Below, in pieces: positions 57,776 to 64,000 of a stretch of 64,000 nucleotides of DNA (within the stretch, counting starts at the first letter, position 1; each line of letters opens with the position of its first letter). Origin of the DNA: RYN-230 sp963760405 (lineage in GTDB: Bacteria; Actinomycetota; Actinomycetes; Streptosporangiales; Streptosporangiaceae). The notes beneath the pieces are model-generated. The model was not told where the DNA came from. It saw only the letters and a list, made by a program, of their open reading frames with translations, and ran no database searches. The DNA lies in the NCBI GenBank assembly GCA_963760405.1, contig CAVXCV010000008.1, positions 62,001 to 126,000 on the forward strand. The letters run 5' to 3'. A program made the position numbers and the translations under genes.

Positions 57776-59614
57776 TCATGATCCTGGAGAACTGAGCCAC
57801 ACGTTGGTCGGGTCGAACTGCTGGATCGCTGGCACGTACACCGCGTTGTGCACGTAGCTGGCGTGGTAGTTCGGCTGCAGCGGGTCGGTGATCGGGTACA
57901 GCGCAGCGGTCTTCATGACCGCCTGGTCCGCCTGGGCCCAGATGGTGGCGGCCGCGGAGGCGGTGGATGAGGTCGACGCCTTGGCGATCAGGCTGTTCAC
58001 CGTCGGGTCGTTGAGGAACCCGAAGTTGCTGCCGGACGGTGGGAAGGCAGGCTCGCCAGCGAACAGCGGGCCGAAGTAGGACAGCGCCGCGTCACCGTAC
58101 CAGTCCGGGCCCCACCCGGCCAGGGCCAGATCCCACACCCCGCCCTTCGCTACGCTCGGCACCTCCAGGTACTTCGTGTAGAAGTCCGACGAGGGGGCCC
58201 CGAGCAGCTTCAGCGTGACGCCGATCTTGCTCAGGTCGGACTGCAGGGTCTGCGCCATCTTGGTCGAGACCGTGCTCGACGGCCGGTACAGCAGGGTCAG
58301 CGTCATGCTCTTGACCCCGGCGGACGCCAGCATCGACTTGGCCTTGGTCGGGTCGTACGGGTACGGGTTGTAGCCGGACGGCAGGTCCTGGGCGCCGTTG
58401 ATGCCAGGCGGCAGGATGTGCGTCAGCGGCGGGCTGATCACCGGGCCACCGGCGTCGGTGATGAGGTGGTCGCGGTCGATGCCGAACATGATCGCCTGCC
58501 GGACCGCTGGCTTGCTGAACGCGTTGCCGTTGTTCGGCGACAAGGTGTTGAACCACAGGAACGGGTTCGAGGAGTACGTGGGGCCGAGGTTCATGTTCTT
58601 GGTCAGCCCCTGCTGCATCTGCTTGACCAGCCCGGGCAGCGCGCCGACCGGCGGGAACGAGTCGAATTCCATGCTCGCCGCCGCGGTGTTGGTCTGCAGT
58701 TCCTGCTGGTTGGTCGTCTGGTTGCCGGTCTCGGTGACCACGATCTTGTCCACGTAAGCCTTGCGGATCGGGTCCGTGCTCGCCTTCCACGCCGGGTTGC
58801 GGGTGTAGACGATCTGCCGGGTCGGCGTGTAGCTCGCCACCAGGTAGGGCCCGTCAGCGACGGTGTGCTGAGCCGCCGCGGAGCTGGCCGGGAGGTAGTT
58901 CAGGGCCTCCACCGGGGTCGGGTTGAACGCCGGCAGGGTCAGCATGTCCGGGAAGTAGGTCGCCGGGTGCGTCAGGTTGAAGGTGACTGTCTGACCGGCC
59001 GCGGTCACCCCGGAGATCTGGTGGCTGTCGATGTAGGACTTGATTCCCGGGACGGTCGGCGCGGCCTTGGCGAAGCCCGCGCAGAACTGCGCGTACCCCA
59101 CGATCAGCGTCTCGAAGTCGGGCAGGCCGCCGAACGGCTGGACCGGGTTGCAGGACCGCTTCACCCCGAGCACCGCGTCTGCCCCGGTGACCTGCCGGGC
59201 CGGGCTGGTGTTCCACATCGCGCCGGTGCGGATCGTGACCTTGTACGTCTTGCCGCCGTTGCTGATCACCGGCGCCGCGGTCGCCAGGTCCGCCGCCGGG
59301 GCCGTGGTCCTGCCCGGGATGGCCGGGTAGGCGTACAGGCCGCGGATCCACGGGCGCTGGCCCAGGTAGCCGATCGTGTAGTAGCTGATGTTGTAGTCCA
59401 TGAAGTCAACATCGCCCACGCCGAGCATGTTCAGCGTGCCGCCCTTTTGGGGCGTGCCGGTACCTGGGTTCAGCCCCTGCACCCCGGAGCTGGTGGAAGT
59501 CGAGGACGAGCCGCTAGTGCCCGTCGAGCTACTGCTGCCACCACACGCGGCCGCGACGAGCGCGAGGACAGCCAGGCCTGCGCCTGCTGCCATCCCCCGC
59601 GAGCGTTTCCGCAT
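57776..59614 (-). CDS. extracellular peptide-binding lipoprotein (SBP family 5)
   Basis: A 612-residue protein. ATG 59,614 begins MRKRSRGMAAGAGLAVLALVAAAC, a lipoprotein signal with lipobox VAAAC (Cys 24), then a Ser/Thr-rich linker. The mature part is SBP_bac_5: GGTLNMLGVGDVDFMDYNISYYTIGYLGQRPWIRGLYAYP, VTGADAVLGVKRSCNPVQPFGG, KPAVRQAIMFGIDRDHLI and LALAGWGPDWYGDAALSYFGPLF. It captures peptides (or nickel, sugars, opines in relatives) outside the membrane for the downstream ABC permease. Confidence 0.94.
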   Translation of the reverse strand: MRKRSRGMAAGAGLAVLALVAAACGGSSSSTGTSGSSSTSTSSGVQGLNPGTGTPQKGGTLNMLGVGDVDFMDYNISYYTIGYLGQRPWIRGLYAYPAIPGRTTAPAADLATAAPVISNGGKTYKVTIRTGAMWNTSPARQVTGADAVLGVKRSCNPVQPFGGLPDFETLIVGYAQFCAGFAKAAPTVPGIKSYIDSHQISGVTAAGQTVTFNLTHPATYFPDMLTLPAFNPTPVEALNYLPASSAAAQHTVADGPYLVASYTPTRQIVYTRNPAWKASTDPIRKAYVDKIVVTETGNQTTNQQELQTNTAAASMEFDSFPPVGALPGLVKQMQQGLTKNMNLGPTYSSNPFLWFNTLSPNNGNAFSKPAVRQAIMFGIDRDHLITDAGGPVISPPLTHILPPGINGAQDLPSGYNPYPYDPTKAKSMLASAGVKSMTLTLLYRPSSTVSTKMAQTLQSDLSKIGVTLKLLGAPSSDFYTKYLEVPSVAKGGVWDLALAGWGPDWYGDAALSYFGPLFAGEPAFPPSGSNFGFLNDPTVNSLIAKASTSSTASAAATIWAQADQAVMKTAALYPITDPLQPNYHASYVHNAVYVPAIQQFDPTNVWLSSPGS

Positions 59615-59657
59615 CGACACTCTGCTCCTCCTATGTGCTTTACCCCGCGAAGTTCGT

Positions 59658-59692
59658 CCGCGGTCGAAATGACCGCGGGGCAGATCTGCCCC
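59658..59692. promoter_or_regulatory. two adjoining inverted repeats in the leader of the peptide transporter operon
   Basis: CCGCGGTC-GAAAT-GACCGCGG (59,658-59,678) and GGGGCAGATCTGCCCC (59,677-59,692) share two bases, so only one hairpin can form fully at a time. They lie 44-78 bases before the binding-protein ATG. Mutually exclusive stems in a leader suggest attenuation or an operator. Confidence 0.5.
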
Positions 59693-60046
59693 GTGGCATG
59701 ACGGCACGCCAGCAATAGGCGGCCGACCGGATCATGCTAGGACCGGGCCACCCGACTGTGAACAGGCCGGATGGGGCGATGGCGAATCGTGACCCGACAG
59801 CAACCTGACCTTAGTCAGACCGCTACCCAACCAGCCCGGTCCGCATAACAAACGGCTGGAGCGTGCTCTCGATGGCCTGCCTTCCTGGGGCGATGCCTGC
59901 GCCGCAGCCCGCCGTGCCATTACGGCCGGCCAAAAGATCAACAACGGCCGCACCGGATATCGGCCATTACTGATCGCCAGAGCCGTCGCTGCCCGCCTGC
60001 CGCCACCCATCGGGCGCCACCATCGGGCGCCGGCTATCAACCATAG
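59693..60046. other. 354-bp region without a gene
   Basis: Separates the peptide-transporter promoter from the menD 3' end. A minus-strand frame 59,732-60,040 has no recognisable motif and poor initiation context. On the plus strand 59,850-60,000 (NKRLERALDGLPSWGDACAAARRAI) looks protein-like but has no start, so it is either chance or a remnant. Confidence 0.5.
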
Positions 60047-61816
60047 CTATCGGCGGCCGTCCAGCAGCTGGCTGATGGCCGCGCCCGCGGCCTCCGCCAG
60101 CCGGTGCCGCAGGGCCGCGCCGGACGCCCGGTCGCCCGGCACCTCGACGATCCGGAGCCCCGCCCCTTTCAGCGCCCCGGGCAGCTCCGTTGGATCGCCC
60201 GCCACGGTGTAGGCGATTCCGGCCGCGGCCGCGAGCGCGCTGAACCGGGCTCCGTGCGGGGTGCCGAAGACCCGCTCGAACGGGCCGGGCACCGCGGCTG
60301 GCTCCAGGGTGGAGAAGATCCCGCCGCCATCGTTGCTGGCGATGACCAGGACCAGGTCTGGCCGCGGCTCGGCCGCCCCGGCGAACAGGCCCGGCGCGTC
60401 GTGCAGCATGGCCAGGTCACCGAGCAGCGCGGCCGCGGGACCACCACCGGCCGCCTGGTGCGCGAGGGCCGCCCCGGCCGCCGCGGAGATGAGCCCGTCG
60501 ATCCCGCTGGCGCCGCGGCTGGCCAGCACCCGCAGTCCGCCTCTGGGCGCCATCTGCTGGTCCAGATCGCGGATCGGCAGGCTGGACGCGGCCCACAGCA
60601 GTGCGCCGTCCGGCAGCGCGCGGGCCAGGTCCCGGGCCAGCCGCGGCTCGGTCAGCGGCCCGGGCTCGCCGAGGATCGCGTCCACCGCGGCGCGGGCCGC
60701 GGCGTCCGCCTGCTGCCAGTCCGCCAGCCAGGCCGAGCCGGATCGGCCCGGCCGGCCGCGGCCCAGCCGGACGGCGGCGGCCACATCCGTCGCGCTGCGG
60801 GCCGGGTCGGCCCACCGGCCCGGGCCCTGGGTGAGCGCGACCAGCCGGGGCGCCCGGCCGCCCGCCGCGGCCGGGCGCAAGAAGGCCAGCTGGCCGCGGG
60901 ACAGCCCCGGGCGCCCGGCGCTGATGATCAGGTCCGGCTGGTGCGCGGTGGTGAATCCCGGGTGGCCGAGCAGGTACGGGTAGGCCGACAGCGCATGCGG
61001 GCCCTGCCGGGCCCCGGACGAGGGCTCGGCGAGCACCGGCCAGCCCGCCGCAGCGGCGAGTTCGAGCAGGGCGGCTGGGTCGGCGGTCCCGTCACCGCAC
61101 ACGATGACGCCGCGCTCGGTCCACGGCAGCGTCAGCCCGGGGCCCGGGTCAGCCGGGGCGGGCAGCCGTGTCCACGGCGCACCGCCGGGGCGGCCGTGCA
61201 GCGGCTCGGGCCAGTCCGCCGCCGCGGGCCCGGCGTCCGCCAGGCCCGGGTCAGCCAGCCCGGGCACGAGCGGGTCACGCAGCGGCAGGTTCAGCTGCAC
61301 CGGGCCGGCCAGCCCGCCGGCCGCCCCGGCCGCCGCGGCCCAGGCGCGGCAGGCCAGCGACCGCCAGTAGGCGTTCATCCCGGGCCGGGCTTCCGGCACG
61401 CCTGCCTCGGCGAACCAGCGGACCGCGCCGCCATACAGCTTCAGCTGGTCGATCGCCTGGTTAGCACCGGTGCCGCGGAGCTCGGGCGGCCGGTCCGCGG
61501 TCAGCACGAGCAGCGGCACAGCGGCCTCGTCCGCTTCGATCACCGCCGGATGGAAGCTCGCGGTCGCGCTGCCCGAGGTGCACAGCACGGCTACCGGCCA
61601 GCCACTGGCCTTGGCCAGGCCCAGCGCGAGGAAGGCCGCGGCCCGCTCGTCCACCCGCACGTGCAGGCGGAGCGCGGCCCCTGGCCCGTTCGCCCGCTCC
61701 CACAGCGCCATCGCCAGCGGGGCGCTGCGCGAGCCCGGGGCCACCACGGCCTCGCGCAGCCCGCAGCGCACCAGCTCATCGACGAAGGCGGTGGCGAACG
61801 CGGTGGACGGGTTCAC
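60047..61816 (-). CDS. menD: 2-succinyl-5-enolpyruvyl-6-hydroxy-3-cyclohexene-1-carboxylate synthase
   Basis: A 589-residue ThDP enzyme of menaquinone synthesis that joins isochorismate and 2-oxoglutarate. GTG 61,816 (VNPSTAFATAFVDELVRCGLREAVVAPGSRSAPLAMAL) overlaps the menC stop (GTGA). VDERAAAFLALGLAKASGWPVAVLCTSGSA holds the catalytic Glu, and ADRPPELRGTGANQAIDQ is the MenD signature. The ThDP-Mg motif GDLAMLHDAPGLF ... IASNDGGGIFSTLEP is complete. A longer reading frame upstream is not expected. Confidence 0.95.
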   Translation of the reverse strand: MNPSTAFATAFVDELVRCGLREAVVAPGSRSAPLAMALWERANGPGAALRLHVRVDERAAAFLALGLAKASGWPVAVLCTSGSATASFHPAVIEADEAAVPLLVLTADRPPELRGTGANQAIDQLKLYGGAVRWFAEAGVPEARPGMNAYWRSLACRAWAAAAGAAGGLAGPVQLNLPLRDPLVPGLADPGLADAGPAAADWPEPLHGRPGGAPWTRLPAPADPGPGLTLPWTERGVIVCGDGTADPAALLELAAAAGWPVLAEPSSGARQGPHALSAYPYLLGHPGFTTAHQPDLIISAGRPGLSRGQLAFLRPAAAGGRAPRLVALTQGPGRWADPARSATDVAAAVRLGRGRPGRSGSAWLADWQQADAAARAAVDAILGEPGPLTEPRLARDLARALPDGALLWAASSLPIRDLDQQMAPRGGLRVLASRGASGIDGLISAAAGAALAHQAAGGGPAAALLGDLAMLHDAPGLFAGAAEPRPDLVLVIASNDGGGIFSTLEPAAVPGPFERVFGTPHGARFSALAAAAGIAYTVAGDPTELPGALKGAGLRIVEVPGDRASGAALRHRLAEAAGAAISQLLDGRR

Positions 61817-62859
61817 CGGCTGCCCGGCGCGCCCGCATCCGGGCCACCGCCGTCCAGGAACTCCGCCGCAGCCACCACCCGGGCCCGCCACGGAGCGGGA
61901 TCGACCTGCCATCGCGCTAGCCGTTGGAGATCAACGCGCGGGCGGCGGACCGGCAGGGTGCCATCCTGCTCAGCCAGCGGATCGGCGGTAACGTCCCCGG
62001 TGAGCAGGCTCATCGTGGCCAGCCCGCAGGCGTATGGCAGCTCGGGCAGGGCCGCGGCGAGCGCTACCCCGGCGGCCAGGCCGACCGAGGACTCCACCGC
62101 GCTGGACACCACCGCGGGCAGCCCGCAGGCGGCCGCGATCCGGAGCGCGGCCGCGACCCCGCCCAGCGGCTGGGCCTTGAGCACCACGATGTCCGCGGCG
62201 CCCGCGGCGCGCACCCGCAGCGGGTCCTCGGCCCGGCGGATCGACTCATCCGCCGCGACCGGGACATCGGTCCGGCGGCGCAGCGCGGCCAGCTCGTCCA
62301 GGGTGGCGCAGGGCTGCTCCGCGTACTCCAGGCCGAACCGGCCCAGGTCGCGCAGGATCGCGGCGGCCTGGTCCACCGACCAGCCGCCGTTGGCGTCCAC
62401 CCGGATCCGGCCGGCCGGGCCCAGCGCGTCGCGGACCGCCTCGACCCGGGCGATGTCCGCACCGGCGGGCTGGCCGGGCTCGGCGACCTTCACCTTGGCG
62501 GTGCGGCAGCCGGAGCCAGTCACGATGCGATGCGCCTGGGCGGGGCCGACCGCGGGGACGGTCACGTTGACCGGCACCTGGTCCCGCACCGGGGCGGGCC
62601 AGCCATCCCAGGCCGCTTCCAGGGCGCAGGCCAGCCAGCGGGCACATTCCCGCGGGCCGTACTCGGCGAACGGGGAGAACTCAGCCCAGCCAGCCGGGCC
62701 CTCGAAGAGCGCCCCCTCCCGGACGGTGATGCCGCGGAAGCGGGTCGGCATCGGGATCGCGAACGCCCGGAGCCCGGGCAGCAGGCTGGCCACCCGGGCC
62801 CGGCGGGCGGCCCGCGGGCTCAGCTGCTGGCTCACCGGCCCTGCCTGCCAATCACTCAC
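61813..62859 (-). CDS. menC: o-succinylbenzoate synthase
   Basis: A 348-residue enolase-superfamily enzyme that dehydrates the MenD/H product to o-succinylbenzoate. GTG 62,859. FRGITVREGALFEGPAGWAEFSPF is the capping domain. Catalytic residues: K-x-K in TAKVKVAEPG, metal ligands Asp in IRVDANGGW, Glu in EYAEQPC and Asp in VAADESIR, and the second Lys in VVLKAQPLGG. It overlaps menD by four bases and is divergent from menE with 45 bp between starts. Confidence 0.94.
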   Translation of the reverse strand: MSDWQAGPVSQQLSPRAARRARVASLLPGLRAFAIPMPTRFRGITVREGALFEGPAGWAEFSPFAEYGPRECARWLACALEAAWDGWPAPVRDQVPVNVTVPAVGPAQAHRIVTGSGCRTAKVKVAEPGQPAGADIARVEAVRDALGPAGRIRVDANGGWSVDQAAAILRDLGRFGLEYAEQPCATLDELAALRRRTDVPVAADESIRRAEDPLRVRAAGAADIVVLKAQPLGGVAAALRIAAACGLPAVVSSAVESSVGLAAGVALAAALPELPYACGLATMSLLTGDVTADPLAEQDGTLPVRRPRVDLQRLARWQVDPAPWRARVVAAAEFLDGGGPDAGAPGSR

Positions 62860-62904
62860 GACCCTCCAGGCTCATCCCTGATCTGCCCGGTTAACCTTAC
62901 GTCG

Positions 62905-64000
62905 ATGACTTCGCGGCCCTTGCACGCGGTGCTGCTGCCCCCCGCCGGGCATGCTGGCCGGCTGCTCGAACTGCTGGACGCAGCGCTGGATGGCCGTGGG
63001 CCAGCAGTGCTGCCGGTGGACCCGCGGCTGCCGCCGGACCGGGTCGCCGCCCTGCTCCGGGCCCTCCGGCCGGGCACGCTGGAGACCACCGGCGGGACCC
63101 AGCGGCTGGACCCGGCAGGAGCGCCGGAGCTGTCCCCCGGCACCGCGGTGGTGATCGCCACCTCCGGGTCCACCGGGGAACCCAAGGGCGTGGAGCTGAC
63201 CGCGGCCGCGCTGCGCCACTCGGCGCGGGCCAGCCTGGACCGGATCGGCGCGCGGCCCGGCGAGGCCTGGCTGTCCTGCCTGCCGCCCAGTCATGTGGCC
63301 GGCCTGCAGGTGTTCATCCGGTCGCTGCTCGCCGGGCTGCCGCCGGTAGTAGTCGACCGGCTGGAGCCGGCTGCCGCCAGCGCCTGCGGCGCGCCGTATG
63401 TGTCGCTGGTGCCCACCCAGGTACGGCGGCTGCTGGACGAGCCGGACGGCCGGGCCGTGCTGGCCGGATTCCGGTGCATCCTGCTCGGCGGGGCCGCGGT
63501 GCCGGGCGGGCTGCTCGCCGAAGCCCGCGCGGCGGGCGCCCGGGTGGTCACCACCTACGGGATGACCGAGACCTGCGGCGGGTGCGTATACGACGGGATG
63601 CCGCTGGACGGGGTGCGCGTGCGGGTCGGCGGGGACGGGCGGATCAGGATCGCCGGCCCGGTGCTCTTCGCTGGCTACCGGGGCCAGCCCGGCCGGTCCG
63701 CCAGTGCCCTGGACGGAGGCTGGTTCGTCACCTCTGACCTCGGTGAGCTGACCAGCTCCGGGCGGCTGGAGGTCCGCGGCCGGGCCGACGGCATGATCAA
63801 CACCGGCGGCGAGAAGGTTGCCGCCGACGAGGTGGCGGCCGCGCTGGAACGCTGCGCCGGGGTGCGCGAGGCCGCCGTGACCGGGCGGCCCGATGCGGAG
63901 TGGGGAGAACTGGTCACCGCGATCGTGGTCGCGTCCGATCCGGCGGCCCCGCCCGCGCTGGCCGCGCTCCGCGCGTGCGTCCGCGGGGTACTGCCGGACT
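62905..64000 (+). CDS. menE: o-succinylbenzoate--CoA ligase, 3' end cut by window
   Basis: At least 365 residues of an adenylate-forming ligase that makes o-succinylbenzoyl-CoA. ATG 62,905 (MTSRPLHAVLLPPAGHAGRLLELLDAAL). Core motifs: A3 TAVVIATSGSTGEPKGVELT, CLPPSHVAGLQVFIRSLLAG, A5 VVTTYGMTETCGG, A7 GGWFVTSDLGEL, A8 hinge VRGRADGMINTGGEKVAADEVAAALE. The open reading frame runs off the end before the final catalytic Lys. The start lies 45 bases from the divergent menC start. Confidence 0.94.
   Translation, partial: MTSRPLHAVLLPPAGHAGRLLELLDAALDGRGPAVLPVDPRLPPDRVAALLRALRPGTLETTGGTQRLDPAGAPELSPGTAVVIATSGSTGEPKGVELTAAALRHSARASLDRIGARPGEAWLSCLPPSHVAGLQVFIRSLLAGLPPVVVDRLEPAAASACGAPYVSLVPTQVRRLLDEPDGRAVLAGFRCILLGGAAVPGGLLAEARAAGARVVTTYGMTETCGGCVYDGMPLDGVRVRVGGDGRIRIAGPVLFAGYRGQPGRSASALDGGWFVTSDLGELTSSGRLEVRGRADGMINTGGEKVAADEVAAALERCAGVREAAVTGRPDAEWGELVTAIVVASDPAAPPALAALRACVRGVLPD

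Noticed and set aside
59732..60040. Minus-strand 102-residue frame before the peptide-transporter operon
   Set aside because: No motif or ribosome binding site, and it covers a promoter region.
60104..62881. 925-residue open frame on the plus strand
   Set aside because: Antisense to menD and menC, whose motifs are complete; no domain recognised.

Overview
The window is GC-rich (about 70%) with frequent GTG starts and many ATGA/GTGA stop-start overlaps. Its gene content (maleylpyruvate-isomerase-like mycothiol enzyme, glucosyl-3-phosphoglycerate synthase, DUF3040 protein, menaquinone genes, SARP regulator, soluble transhydrogenase) points to a soil-type actinobacterium. I cannot place it to genus. 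No rRNA, tRNA or CRISPR array was seen.

Layout. 1-7.1 kb: 3'-cut trpS, an AraC-type regulator with two glyoxalase-fold proteins and an FMN-split-barrel protein, a UvrA paralogue, and a two-component system. 7.2-11.5 kb: a chimeric lipoprotein and a PadR-regulated FtsX-type ABC transporter. 11.9-13.6 kb: a degenerate integrase-like gene and an unknown gene around a repeated 17-bp motif. 13.7-18.8 kb: oxidoreductases, an AbiEii-type toxin with an unknown partner, and a TetR operon. 19.2-22.1 kb: methyltransferase, a SARP-hydrolase fusion and an integrase remnant. 22.4-29.5 kb: VIT/CCC1 transporter, ParB-like protein, damaged GAF kinase/LuxR protein, damaged fba-dhaL-dhaK, an S33 peptidase, and a 179-bp inverted duplication that breaks a methyltransferase. 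29.6-37.8 kb: MFS exporter, gpgS, glyoxalase, FmdB, mycothiol enzyme, siderophore-interacting protein, sthA. 38-41.3 kb: ATP-grasp / alpha-E / transglutaminase cassette. 42-45.1 kb: membrane protein, CHAD protein and ParA ATPase. 45.2-51.6 kb: hydrolase, DUF3040, radical SAM protein, DesKR-like pair, and cysteine dioxygenase with rhodanese. 52-64 kb: menF, a complete dipeptide/oligopeptide ABC operon, menD-menC and divergent menE.

How the genes work together. MenF, MenD, MenC and MenE cover chorismate to o-succinylbenzoyl-CoA in menaquinone synthesis, split by a peptide importer. The PadR/ABC/FtsX and the RR/kinase/lipoprotein blocks look like self-contained envelope-stress or drug-response modules. 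Two distant promoters (18.8 and 22.4 kb) share a 13/16 identical operator, suggesting that the local TetR protein also controls the metal transporter. The CHAD-ParA overlap is the best candidate for an undescribed system: a polyphosphate-binding protein translationally coupled to a positioning ATPase.

Caution. At least a dozen conserved genes are interrupted by single-base frameshifts, mostly missing G or C in short runs, and one short inverted duplication looks like an amplification chimera. Much of the apparent gene decay may be sequence error, so frameshifted genes are given as whole loci with the break positions named.
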